64,000 nucleotides of DNA from Perlabentimonas sp964490015 (GTDB lineage: Bacteria > Bacteroidota > Bacteroidia > Bacteroidales > Tenuifilaceae): positions 24,500-88,499 of the forward strand of contig CAZBBA010000007.1 in the NCBI GenBank assembly GCA_964490015.1. Direction: 5' to 3'. The notes beneath the pieces are model-generated. The model saw only the letters and a list, made by a program, of their open reading frames with translations. It did no database searches and was not told where the DNA came from. Shown in pieces: positions 18,972 through 27,455 of this stretch. The number at the start of each line of letters is the position of its first letter. Within the stretch, counting starts at the first letter, position 1. Made by a program: the position numbers and the translations under genes.

Positions 18972-19733
18972 ATGGAAACCAAACAGGATTTAAAATTAGC
19001 AGTTATTATAGATGCCGATAATGTGCCCAGCACAAACGTTAAGGCTATGATGGAGGAGATTGCCAAGTACGGAGTGCCCACATTTAAAAGAATTTATGGC
19101 GATTGGACCAAACCCAACCTGGCCGGATGGAAAAGCGTGCTGCTCGAGACCGCCATAACTCCAGTGCAGCAGTATGGCTACACAACCGGGAAAAACGCCA
19201 CCGATTCGGCCATGATCATCGATGCCATGGATATCCTATACACCGGCAAAGTTGATGGTTTCTGCATCGTGTCGAGCGATAGCGATTTCACCAAGCTGGC
19301 CACTCGCCTGCGCGAATCGGGAATGAAAGTCTTCGGTTTTGGCGAGCGTAAAACGCCAAATCCCTTTATAGTTGCATGCGATAAATTTGTGTACCTCGAG
19401 ATTCTAAAAACCCCCAGCAATGTCAAGGCAACCGAATCGGCAGCATCAAAAACAAAAACAACGGAGCAACCGCCAATGCCTGTGGTCGACAAGCAAACCC
19501 TACGGCTAATCTCATCAACTGTAAACGATATTGCCGATGAGGACGGATGGGCCTACCTGGGCGATGTGGGGAATCTGCTAATCAAAAAGCGGCCCGACTT
19601 CGATCCGCGCAACTACGGGTACGATAAGCTAACACCCCTGATTAAATCGCTTAAGGCAAATTTTGATGTGGACGAGCGCATTACCGACCGTGCAAACATT
19701 AAGTTGGTATACATAAAAACGAAAAAGAGATAG
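18972..19733 (+). CDS. NYN-domain nuclease-like protein with C-terminal OST-HTH/LOTUS domain
   Basis: The 253-residue protein starts with a PIN-like NYN domain (about residues 8-145): acidic residues in VIIDADN (Asp14, Asp16, Asn17), Asp78 and Asp84/87, and 'VSSDSDF' (Asp103, Asp105) form the expected metal site. After a low-complexity linker rich in Thr and Lys, the C-terminal 75 residues ('NDIADEDGWAYLGDVGNLL' onward) look like an OST-HTH/LOTUS domain, which binds RNA in eukaryotic relatives. A role as an RNase or RNA-binding protein is inferred from this architecture. It is monocistronic and convergent with the transporter gene downstream. Confidence 0.85.
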   Translation: METKQDLKLAVIIDADNVPSTNVKAMMEEIAKYGVPTFKRIYGDWTKPNLAGWKSVLLETAITPVQQYGYTTGKNATDSAMIIDAMDILYTGKVDGFCIVSSDSDFTKLATRLRESGMKVFGFGERKTPNPFIVACDKFVYLEILKTPSNVKATESAASKTKTTEQPPMPVVDKQTLRLISSTVNDIADEDGWAYLGDVGNLLIKKRPDFDPRNYGYDKLTPLIKSLKANFDVDERITDRANIKLVYIKTKKR

Positions 19734-19786
19734 TTGCACCATCCTGTTAAATTCCTGTTTATAAAGTCTAACCAATTGAAATGAAA

Positions 19787-19810
19787 TGGGCCTACCTTTC
19801 GGTAAGCCCA
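19787..19810. terminator. Putative bidirectional hairpin between convergent genes
   Basis: TGGGCCTACC, loop TTTC, GGTAAGCCCA forms a 10-pair stem with one mismatch, between the ends of the NYN gene and the convergent transporter gene. T-runs on either side are weak, so efficiency is uncertain. Confidence 0.55.
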
Positions 19811-19838
19811 CAGCGATTTGTATTTCTTTAAAAAATGA

Positions 19839-21134
19839 CTAAACGTCTTTCTTGGGCGCCAGAAACTTATTGTAGAGCAGAAGCCCAACAATAGTAAGCA
19901 CACCAATGCCGCTAAACATTAGCCAGAGCAGTCCAGGACGGCCCATCTCTGTAACAAACTTCACGTAGGTAAATGCGCCAAGCACACCTCCAATACCGCT
20001 GCCAATCACCCCGTACAGGAATGAGTAGCCCAGGTAAAGGGCTTTCTTATCGGGGGGAGCAATAAGTCCAACATACGAGATAAACTTGGGATGCGCAGTC
20101 ATCTCACCAATCGAGAAGATGATTATCCCCGCCATAAACACCCAGGCATGGGTCGAAATTGCCAGAATGCCCATCCCCACTGTTCCCATGGCTATGCCAA
20201 TAATCATGGTGGGCAGCGCCTTGGTATTCTTCACCAGCATCGAGATAATGAGCTGCAGCAGGATAATGGTTCCCGCATTTATTACAGTTACGTGCTCGGC
20301 ATCGAAGCTCCACGATGGATTCTCTGTGAAAAGCGCAAGGAACGAGTTCACGGCATTGTTCACCGGGGTCATATCCATATACTCGGTGAGGTACCACAGT
20401 ACTGTGTCGAACATCTGAAAGTAAAGAATCCAGAAACAGGAGTAGATGGCAATCATTATGATAAAGCGGAAATCCTTAAGCACCATTACAGCACCTGTAA
20501 GCACCTCGCCCAACTTCTTCTGAATAGCTGGCCTTGCAGGCTCCTTGTATAGGAAGATGGCTAGGAAAAGCAGCCAGCCTGTACCCACAGCAGCCATTAT
20601 AAAGATGTAGTTCCATCCAAAGCTCTTCATCAACGGAACTAGGAACAGCGGGAAAAGGAACGCTCCCAGGTTGATGGTCCAGTAGAAAATACCAAATCCA
20701 AGTCCCGAGTTGCTCTCGTCGGTGCAGCGGGCTATGGATCCAGAGATAATGGGTTTGAAAAAACCTGCTCCGGTAACCATTAGCAGCAAGCTGGCAAAAA
20801 CCAGATAGTAGCTGGTGCTAAAGCTGGTAAAAAGGTAACCCAACGACATCACCGCAAACGAGAAGATAAGGGTTTTCTTGTACCCAAACTGATCGGCCAG
20901 CGCTCCGCTAAGGATGGGCAGCAGGTACAGCAGCGGGGTAATAACGCTCTTGATAACGCCCACGCTCTCCTTCGAGAATCCCAGTCCACCCTGTCCAATA
21001 TCGAGTACGAGGTAAACCGAGAGCACCGACATTACGCCGTAGTACGATCCCCGCTCAAAGAACTCCATCACGATAACCGTCCAGAAGTTACGCGGGAATG
21101 AGGCTAGACCCTTTTTCTTAGGTGTATTTTCCAT
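19839..21134 (-). CDS. MFS transporter, proton-dependent oligopeptide (POT/PTR2)-like
   Basis: The 431-residue product has about twelve hydrophobic helices. The first helix carries 'EFFERGSYYGVMSVL', close to the E-x-x-E-R-F-x-Y-Y motif that POT family transporters use for proton coupling; 'GALADQFGYKKTLIF' is the MFS loop motif; 'GIFYWTINLGAFLFP' corresponds to the FYxxINxG PTR2 signature. POT members import di- and tripeptides or nitrate with protons. It is shorter than typical bacterial POTs by two helices' worth. The substrate is inferred only. It has no obvious operon partner. Confidence 0.8.
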   Translation of the reverse strand: MENTPKKKGLASFPRNFWTVIVMEFFERGSYYGVMSVLSVYLVLDIGQGGLGFSKESVGVIKSVITPLLYLLPILSGALADQFGYKKTLIFSFAVMSLGYLFTSFSTSYYLVFASLLLMVTGAGFFKPIISGSIARCTDESNSGLGFGIFYWTINLGAFLFPLFLVPLMKSFGWNYIFIMAAVGTGWLLFLAIFLYKEPARPAIQKKLGEVLTGAVMVLKDFRFIIMIAIYSCFWILYFQMFDTVLWYLTEYMDMTPVNNAVNSFLALFTENPSWSFDAEHVTVINAGTIILLQLIISMLVKNTKALPTMIIGIAMGTVGMGILAISTHAWVFMAGIIIFSIGEMTAHPKFISYVGLIAPPDKKALYLGYSFLYGVIGSGIGGVLGAFTYVKFVTEMGRPGLLWLMFSGIGVLTIVGLLLYNKFLAPKKDV

Positions 21135-21284
21135 GCAATTAGTTTTTTAAATTTTTGCCAAAACTAATCCATTATTTCACTTTCCAAAAGGATTTTTTTC
21201 ATTTAGGCGGTAAAAAACACCATCAACCTCCATAAAAAGATTAAGCCCAATGAGTTTTTGGAGGTATGTTACAAACCAAAAAAA

Positions 21285-21890
21285 TTACTTTAACGCCTCC
21301 ATGCCAATTAACTTGTTAAGGATAGCGTAAATGGTGAGACCCGATACGGTTTTTATCCCCAGCTTGCGGGTAATATTCTTGCGGTGGGTAATCACGGTGT
21401 GTGGGCTGATAAAGTTCTTCTCGGCAATCTCCTTATTCGATAAGCCCAGCGCCACATCCTTAAGAATTTCGATCTCGCGCTCGCTAAGCTCAGCGCCTTC
21501 GGCAGGATTCTCCTCAAGACTGGCCACCCTACAAATAACCGATTTTAGTTTCTTGAGAACCGACTGCTTGGGCTCGTCCAACGAAATTGTATCTGTAACA
21601 ATAGCCTTTAAACTATCAGCCAATAAAACCATTGAGGTAGAAACGGCAATCACAAAGCATTTTTTCTTACGTTCTGCAATTTTTCGTAACTCCTCCGAAG
21701 AAATCTCATTAAGTAAATCGAAGTTGATAACAACCACATCGGCCGAGTGGTGTGTGATTAGATCGCCCAACCGCAGCGAAAGTTCGAGCTCGCGCACTAC
21801 GTTAGTGTTGGGCATCTCGTTGATTAAACTCACCAGGCCCTTGCGGACAATAAACGAGCGCTCTACCACAATAAAGTTCACCTTGCTCAT
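21285..21890 (-). CDS. LuxR-type transcription factor with degenerate receiver domain
   Basis: The 201-residue protein has a receiver-like N-terminus (about 1-120) and a LuxR/NarL helix-turn-helix (about 135-195, 'LSEREIEILKDVALGLSNKE'). The receiver lacks the normal acidic pocket: where two acids are expected it has VVERS (Glu10, Arg11), and the conserved lysine is absent, although Asp58 stands at the phosphoacceptor position. It may therefore be a pseudo-receiver that does not accept phosphate. Its ATG overlaps the stop of the hemerythrin gene by four bases (ATGA), so the two are translationally coupled and probably act together. Confidence 0.85.
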   Translation of the reverse strand: MSKVNFIVVERSFIVRKGLVSLINEMPNTNVVRELELSLRLGDLITHHSADVVVINFDLLNEISSEELRKIAERKKKCFVIAVSTSMVLLADSLKAIVTDTISLDEPKQSVLKKLKSVICRVASLEENPAEGAELSEREIEILKDVALGLSNKEIAEKNFISPHTVITHRKNITRKLGIKTVSGLTIYAILNKLIGMEALK

Positions 21891-22609
21891 ACTCCTCGCA
21901 TTAGGGCTTTCTCCATCTCAGCTACTTTGGGCGCCAGTACTTTCTCCTCAATACGTGCATGGTTGTTGATGTCCTTCTCGAGCAGCGAGAACTCCTTAAG
22001 TACCCTTAAACATAACTGCTGATTGGCAACGGGTGGAACGTACTTAATAAAAAGGGTATTGATATCGTATAGCTTCGATTCCACATCGTCGTGCTCATCG
22101 AGGAAGTTATTCATGGAGTAAGCATTTAGCGATTCCAATACTTTTTCCACTCCCCTCCCATTTAGGAATGCATCCTCAACGCTGAGGGCGTAGGGAAAAA
22201 TCTTATCATCTTCCCAAATCAGATGCTTAAATAGCTCCTCCTTGTAGTCGGTAAAGAACTTAAGCACCAGCTTCACCTCTGTGGGGTTTTTGCAGTCCTC
22301 AAGCAACTCGTACATCAACTTTTCGATGTAGGGCAAATCCTCCACCATGTAGGCCCTGTGGGTTTTTCGAAGGTACTCAACAATTTCGGCCACGCTAAAA
22401 CTCTGGAGATGTTTCTGAGGGAAGTAGTTGGGATCGTGGTACGCATTAAGGATTTCAAGGAAAAAATCGGGATTAATGCCATAATCGCCGCAAACCTTTT
22501 CCACTGTTTTTTCGCCAAAACCCAGCTTTATACCAAAGCGATTTATAACGTTAAGCGTATTAAAGTCAGCCTGAATCACCTCAGCCAACTTCATCTTATA
22601 AGTGAACAT
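21887..22609 (-). CDS. Hemerythrin-like (HHE) protein, RIC/ScdA-related
   Basis: This 240-residue all-helical protein has His/Glu pairs spaced as in hemerythrin HHE domains ('HRAYMVEDLPYIEKLM', 'FKHLIWEDDKIFPYAL', 'LDEHDDVESKLYDI', 'INNHARIEEKVLAP'), which bind a di-iron centre. The N-terminal 70 residues ('VIQADFNTLNVINRFGIKLG') resemble the short ScdA_N domain of RIC proteins that repair iron-sulfur clusters after nitric oxide or oxidative stress, but I do not see the CxxC usually found there. It is transcribed first, followed by the pseudo-receiver LuxR gene. An iron, oxygen or nitric oxide sensing pair is a reasonable inference. Confidence 0.82.
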   Translation of the reverse strand: MFTYKMKLAEVIQADFNTLNVINRFGIKLGFGEKTVEKVCGDYGINPDFFLEILNAYHDPNYFPQKHLQSFSVAEIVEYLRKTHRAYMVEDLPYIEKLMYELLEDCKNPTEVKLVLKFFTDYKEELFKHLIWEDDKIFPYALSVEDAFLNGRGVEKVLESLNAYSMNNFLDEHDDVESKLYDINTLFIKYVPPVANQQLCLRVLKEFSLLEKDINNHARIEEKVLAPKVAEMEKALMRGV

Positions 22610-22644
22610 AATCTTACTGTTTTGTCCTAATAAACATCGGTAAA

Positions 22645-22673
22645 CAAATGTAGTTCAAATTTGCAAAACCAAA
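22645..22673 (-). promoter_or_regulatory. Putative Bacteroidota promoter for the hemerythrin-LuxR operon
   Basis: On the minus strand TACATTTG (22645-22652) forms a -7 box with a TTTG (22670-22673) 17 bases upstream as a possible -33 element. It ends 36 bases before the hemerythrin ATG. It is one of the better-spaced promoters in the window. Confidence 0.6.
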
Positions 22674-22738
22674 GTAAACATTCACTCAACTTTAGTATCT
22701 TTATGCCTTATATTATTCAATAAAACAACAATTTTAGC

Positions 22739-24361
22739 ATGCTCGAATTTGCATTATATATAGCTGTTGGCCTTGTATTTGGGGCCCTTGTAACCGTTTT
22801 CATTTTCCGTATGCTTGTTAAGCCCGAACTAGGCAACAATAATTTGGAGGAGCAAAGGCTCAAACTAATTGAATCCGAGAGCAACCTTAGGGTTGCTAAC
22901 GACAGACTAGCAAGATTGGAGGAAACCAGAGGCGAGTTACAACGCGACCTTGAACATCAATCAAAAATGAATGGTGATTTAAACGCCAGGCTATCTTCCC
23001 TTTCGACACTACTCGATGAGACTCAGAAGCAAAACATCAACCTACAAGAGGAGTTTAATCTGCAAAAGAACGAGCTAAAGGCAAAGGTTGAGGCCTATCA
23101 GGAATTGAGCCGAAACCATGCAGCCGTGGGGATGAAGGCGGAGTCGCTGCAGGAGCAACTTTCGAAACTTACCGAGGAACTTGAGGCTTACAAGCAGGAG
23201 GTTAAAGCATTACAGGTTAACCTATCGACCTCGAAGGAACGGGCAGTTGAACTAGAGAAGGAGAACAAGTACTTAAAAGAGATGCTCGACAAGCAAAAGG
23301 AGGAGGTTGAACAGATTGGCAAGAAATTCTCCAATGAGTTCAAGCTACTGGCCGATAGTATTCTGGAGGATAAGAGCAAGCGCTTTACCGAGATGAACCA
23401 GAATAATATTGAGCAGCTACTAAAGCCACTTGGCGAAAATATTCACCTATTCCAAAAAAAGGTGGAGGAGGTATACGACCGCGAGAGCAAAGAGCGGTTC
23501 TCGCTGGGCAAGGAGGTGGAAAAGTTGGTGGTGTTAAATCAGAAAATCAGCGAGGAGGCCAATAATCTTACCAATGCCCTAAAAGGCCAGGTGAAGCAGC
23601 AGGGAAACTGGGGTGAGATGATACTGGAAAGCATCCTCGAGAAATCGGGGCTGGTAAAGGATCGCGAGTACTTTGTGCAGGAATCCTTTAAGGATGAGGA
23701 TGGCCGCAGATTCCAGCCCGATGTAATTATCAACTACCCCGACAGCCGCAAGCTGGTAATCGACTCCAAGGTGTCGCTGGTGGCCTACGAGCGCTACTGC
23801 TCCAGCGATTCGCCCGAGGAGCAGCAGAAGGAGCTGGCAAGCCATGTCCGATCTATCCGCTCGCATATCGACATTCTTAGTTCCAAGAACTACGCCGACC
23901 TGGTGGGCGGGCTCGATTTTGTAACCATGTTCTTGCCCATTGAACCCGCATTTATTCTGGCCATGCAGGCCGATCCCGATATTTGGAACTACGCCTACTC
24001 CAAGGGCGTGCTTATGCTCAGCCCCACCAACCTGATTGCTGCGCTTAGGCTAATTCACAACCTATGGCAGCGCGAGTACCAGAACCGCCATGCCTTTGAG
24101 ATTGCCGAGCGCGGAGGCCAGCTTTACGATAAGTTTGTGGGTTTTGTGGAGAGCCTAAACTCCATTGGCGATAACCTTGGTCGCACGCAGAAAAGCTACG
24201 ATCAGGCCATGAAGCAGCTCACGTTGGGTAGTGGAAATCTGGTTTCTCAAACCCAAAAGCTAAAGGATCTGGGTGCCAAGGCCAAAAAAAGCATTCCCGC
24301 ATCGATGCTCGATACCGATGAGGAAAATAATGAACCATTAAGCATTGAGGGAACTTTATGA
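22739..24361 (+). CDS. rmuC: DNA recombination protein RmuC
   Basis: The 540-residue protein has an N-terminal membrane helix (about residues 5-27), a long coiled coil (about 35-200, rich in Leu, Glu, Gln, Lys) and the RmuC nuclease-like domain (about 230-490): 'QGNWGEMILESILEKSGLV', 'DVIINYPDSRKLVIDSKVSL', 'DFVTMFLPIEPAFILA' and 'MLSPTNLIAALR' are classic. RmuC limits inversions at short inverted repeats in E. coli and has a PD-(D/E)xK-like core. Its stop overlaps the ATG of the glycosyltransferase gene (ATGA). Confidence 0.95.
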   Translation: MLEFALYIAVGLVFGALVTVFIFRMLVKPELGNNNLEEQRLKLIESESNLRVANDRLARLEETRGELQRDLEHQSKMNGDLNARLSSLSTLLDETQKQNINLQEEFNLQKNELKAKVEAYQELSRNHAAVGMKAESLQEQLSKLTEELEAYKQEVKALQVNLSTSKERAVELEKENKYLKEMLDKQKEEVEQIGKKFSNEFKLLADSILEDKSKRFTEMNQNNIEQLLKPLGENIHLFQKKVEEVYDRESKERFSLGKEVEKLVVLNQKISEEANNLTNALKGQVKQQGNWGEMILESILEKSGLVKDREYFVQESFKDEDGRRFQPDVIINYPDSRKLVIDSKVSLVAYERYCSSDSPEEQQKELASHVRSIRSHIDILSSKNYADLVGGLDFVTMFLPIEPAFILAMQADPDIWNYAYSKGVLMLSPTNLIAALRLIHNLWQREYQNRHAFEIAERGGQLYDKFVGFVESLNSIGDNLGRTQKSYDQAMKQLTLGSGNLVSQTQKLKDLGAKAKKSIPASMLDTDEENNEPLSIEGTL

Positions 24362-25284
24362 TTTCGATTTGCCTACCCATATACAATTTTGATGTAAACG
24401 AGCTGGTTGACGATTTGCTTCGACAAGCTCGTGAGTTCAATATTAATATCGAGATACTTGCCTTCGACGATGCTTCGCTGTCGTACTACAAGAAGCGGAA
24501 CACCAGAATATCGGTGAACTCCAACGTTCACTACCTCGAGTTCGACTACAATCTTGGACGAAGCAGGATACGTAACCGACTAGCCGATTTTGCGCAGGGT
24601 AGCTGGTTACTATTTTTGGACTGCGATATGATTCCAGAATTGCCCAACTTCCTCAACAACTACAACTCGGTAATCGATCAGGCAAATGTGATTTGCGGGG
24701 GAACCAGCTACGGCCCCAAACCCTTTAAACGGGAACTTCTGCTTCGATGGCGATACGGAGTGCACCGGGAGAGCAAAACCGCAATTAGGCGTCAAGCACG
24801 ACCATACACCTCTTTCCTTAGCGGAAATTTTATGATCCGCAAGGATGTTTTTCATCAAATTCGGTTCAATGAGGCAATATCGGGGTATGGTCACGAGGAC
24901 ACTCTTTTTGGACTCGATCTAAAAAGGAACAAGGTACCCATACTACATATCCAAAATCCCTGTATCCATTTGGGCATTGAGCCCTGTTTCGACTACTTAC
25001 TTAAAACCGAGCAGGGAATTATTAATCTGGTAAGGCTACTTAACATTGTTCCGCACGAGCGGAAAAACCTGAGGCGCAATATCAAGTTGTTGCGTGTTTA
25101 CCAAACTTTCCGTATCCTTGGTTTGGGTTACCCGCTGCGCTGGTTCTTCAGGGTATTCAATCCTCTTATTCGAAGAGTGCTCTGCAGCAACAGGCCGTCC
25201 ACAATTCTCTTCGATCTATACAAGCTGGGTATGTTGGCTCAACTCTTTAGAACCGACAAGCTGCAAAGAAAAAGCATTGGTTAA
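24358..25284 (+). CDS. Family 2 glycosyltransferase
   Basis: The 308-residue product has a GT-A fold: N-terminal nucleotide-sugar binding part 'MISICLPIYNFDVNELVDDL', metal-binding DCD at residues 88-90 in 'LLFLDCDM', and acceptor/catalytic region 'ISGYGHEDTLFGLDL' (about 180-195). It probably adds a sugar to a lipid or glycan; donor and acceptor are unknown. It overlaps rmuC by four bases, so translation is coupled although no functional link is evident. Confidence 0.88.
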   Translation: MISICLPIYNFDVNELVDDLLRQAREFNINIEILAFDDASLSYYKKRNTRISVNSNVHYLEFDYNLGRSRIRNRLADFAQGSWLLFLDCDMIPELPNFLNNYNSVIDQANVICGGTSYGPKPFKRELLLRWRYGVHRESKTAIRRQARPYTSFLSGNFMIRKDVFHQIRFNEAISGYGHEDTLFGLDLKRNKVPILHIQNPCIHLGIEPCFDYLLKTEQGIINLVRLLNIVPHERKNLRRNIKLLRVYQTFRILGLGYPLRWFFRVFNPLIRRVLCSNRPSTILFDLYKLGMLAQLFRTDKLQRKSIG

Positions 25285-25298
25285 TGCTGATAAATCAT

Positions 25299-25456
25299 AA
25301 AGAGGGTATCTCAAAAGTCTAAAAATCATTTTTATTCTCTTTGTGTTTTTTTGTGATTTCCTTGTGAGTCTTTGTGTAATAGCATTTTAAATTTAACACA
25401 TAGTTCCACAAAGGTTTTCACAAAGTTCCACAAAGGACTTTTAAGACATCCTCTTT
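25299..25456. repeat. 158-base imperfect inverted repeat between convergent genes
   Basis: The outer arms (AAGAGGGTATCTCAAAAGTC on the left; the reverse complement of the right arm reads AAGAGGATGTCTTAAAAGTC) and the inner arms made of CTTTGTG/CACAAAG words pair along almost the whole length around an AT-only centre (TTTTAAATTTAA). It separates the plus-strand glycosyltransferase from the minus-strand Yip1 gene, so one function may be a bidirectional terminator. The CACAAAG words are of a kind I know from intergenic repeats in Bacteroidota genomes. Confidence 0.75.
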
Positions 25457-25474
25457 AATGTATTAAAGTGATTT

Positions 25475-26665
25475 CTAGTCTCTCTGACTAAGTTTACTAA
25501 GTTCGACCAGCTGATTCCAGTTTTTGAAAGCCGCATCAACATCGGAACGGGTAACGTTGCCAGTAGCAAAGGTTTGCTTTACAATACTTTCTACTGCCTT
25601 GTCAAGGGTAAATGCCTGAGCAACCTTCTGCTCGGACGATGATGCATCGATCAACTTTTGTAAGGCTATTAAACCCTTTAACCCCTCAAAAGCCATAATT
25701 GAGGCCAAGTAATCCTTTTGATACTCTTCGATACCACTGTAACCATAAATTTCAATAATTTTGAGTTGCTCGGCTTGCTGATTATTACCCAGAGTTTTAA
25801 GTTCCTTGGTTACGTCTATTAGCTTTTCAATCTTTTCGTCGGTTACCTTCAATTCGCCTTTGGCGAACCAGTCCTTTGCGAACTCGGCGGCCTCCTCGGG
25901 AAACAACCTGGGCTTGGCCATTGTGTCGTCCATATCAGCATATTCAACCGACTCGCTATCATTTGCCTCCAAATCCTCGAGTATCGATTTGTAATCCTCC
26001 TTTGCAGACTTCTCCATTTCCTTTGCTATCTTTTCAAAGTCTTTTAGTTTCTGCTCAAAACGGCTAGTGCCAAAACCAGTAAAAGATTTTGCAGCCTGAC
26101 GGGTTGCCCCTGCAATTAGCATCGATAGCACAAGCAAACCAGCCAACACGTAGCCAACAACCCGGGCAGTTTCCTCCTTGCCCTTGAGGGCAATGGTAAG
26201 TCCGTAGTACAAAATGTATAGGGCATAAAGATTAACAGCCAACCCCACAAGTGCGCTTATCCAGTAGCTTAAACCCCCCAGTACATTTAGAAACGAGGAG
26301 ATAGGATACACAACCATTAAGGCAACAGCAACCCTAAAGTTAGCTTCGTAGTCGGTATTCCCTCCGCAAATCGATGACAGTATTAGGAAAATTACGCCCA
26401 TTATAAAAGCGCCAATAATGGCTCCTATAATAGTTGCGAACAAAGCCCCAATACCAAAAGCCCCACCAAACACGCTGCCGATGTGCATGAAACTCCAAAT
26501 CATGTTGAACATCCCAGCCAGTGCGCCATAAATCAACACCTTGATTAGAGGCTCACCTAAACCCCCGCTGAGGGCAAGATTTGGGAAAAAATCCTTTGGA
26601 CTTAGCAGTACATCTCTTGAATCGTTGATGAATTGCTGAAAATCGAATCCTTTTTGCTCTTCCAT
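25475..26665 (-). CDS. Yip1-domain membrane protein
   Basis: The 396-residue protein opens with a polar region ('DSRDVLLSPKDFFPNLALSG') followed by five hydrophobic helices (about residues 40-200) in the Yip1/YIPF pattern. The second half (about 200-396) is soluble, helical and charged, rich in Lys/Glu and probably cytoplasmic. Bacterial Yip1-domain proteins have no assigned role. The soluble tail is longer than the usual domain and I do not recognise it. Confidence 0.8.
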   Translation of the reverse strand: MEEQKGFDFQQFINDSRDVLLSPKDFFPNLALSGGLGEPLIKVLIYGALAGMFNMIWSFMHIGSVFGGAFGIGALFATIIGAIIGAFIMGVIFLILSSICGGNTDYEANFRVAVALMVVYPISSFLNVLGGLSYWISALVGLAVNLYALYILYYGLTIALKGKEETARVVGYVLAGLLVLSMLIAGATRQAAKSFTGFGTSRFEQKLKDFEKIAKEMEKSAKEDYKSILEDLEANDSESVEYADMDDTMAKPRLFPEEAAEFAKDWFAKGELKVTDEKIEKLIDVTKELKTLGNNQQAEQLKIIEIYGYSGIEEYQKDYLASIMAFEGLKGLIALQKLIDASSSEQKVAQAFTLDKAVESIVKQTFATGNVTRSDVDAAFKNWNQLVELSKLSQRD

Positions 26666-26795
26666 AGCTACTTATTTTAGGTTTGAATTTTTCATGAACT
26701 AACAAAGGTAGGGCTTACAGCCATACGAGTCAAGTTAAAAAGAAATTAATGGAGGAAAAATTGGAAACCGCTTAAGCTAAAATAAGGCCACATCG

Positions 26796-27455
26796 TTATA
26801 TGTCAATAATCTTATTTTTAAGGGCGTATTTTACCAGATCGACGGTAGTGGTTAGCTCCAATTTTTGCATTATATGATTTTTGTGCGACTCCACTGTTCG
26901 AACGCTAATAAAAAGCTTTTCGGCAATTAGCTGGTTAGAGTAGCCTTCGGCTACAAGTTTTAGGATTTCCGATTCGCGAGGTGTCAGTTTTTCGTCTTTC
27001 AACTCGTTGGCACGTTCGGGATCCTTTATCTGTTTAAGGTAACTTTTAAGAATAATCTCCGAGATATCTTTGCTAAAGTACTCTTTCCCTCCACTTACGG
27101 CCTCTATCGCTTCAATCAGCTCGCATTGGGTAATGTTTTTGGGAAGATATCCCTTTGCCCCAGCTTTTATGGCATTAAAAACAAACTCCTGATTGGTGTG
27201 CATCGATAGCATAATCACCTTAATGTTTGGGAAATCGTTCGAAATTACCTTTGCCAACTCGATTCCTGAAATGCCTGGCAGTGAAATATCGACAATAGCA
27301 ATCTGGGGAATTTGACTTGTCAACTTTTCGAGCATTTCGCTAGCTGTGCTAGCCTCGGCAACAACCTCGATGTGTGTTTGCCCCTCGAGTAGTGCCTTAA
27401 TTCCATCGCGAACAATCTGATGGTCGTCGACAAGTGCAACGGTAATTCTGCTCAT
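26796..27455 (-). CDS. NarL/FixJ-family response regulator
   Basis: The 219-residue protein has an intact receiver domain: Asp10 and Asp11 (VDDH), phosphoacceptor Asp56 ('IVDISLPG'), and the conserved lysine in 'GYLPKN'. A LuxR helix-turn-helix follows (about 150-215, 'LTPRESEILKLVAEGYSNQL'). Its start overlaps the stop of the sensor kinase gene by four bases (ATGA), so the pair is a two-component system made in stoichiometric amounts. Target genes are unknown. Confidence 0.95.
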   Translation of the reverse strand: MSRITVALVDDHQIVRDGIKALLEGQTHIEVVAEASTASEMLEKLTSQIPQIAIVDISLPGISGIELAKVISNDFPNIKVIMLSMHTNQEFVFNAIKAGAKGYLPKNITQCELIEAIEAVSGGKEYFSKDISEIILKSYLKQIKDPERANELKDEKLTPRESEILKLVAEGYSNQLIAEKLFISVRTVESHKNHIMQKLELTTTVDLVKYALKNKIIDI

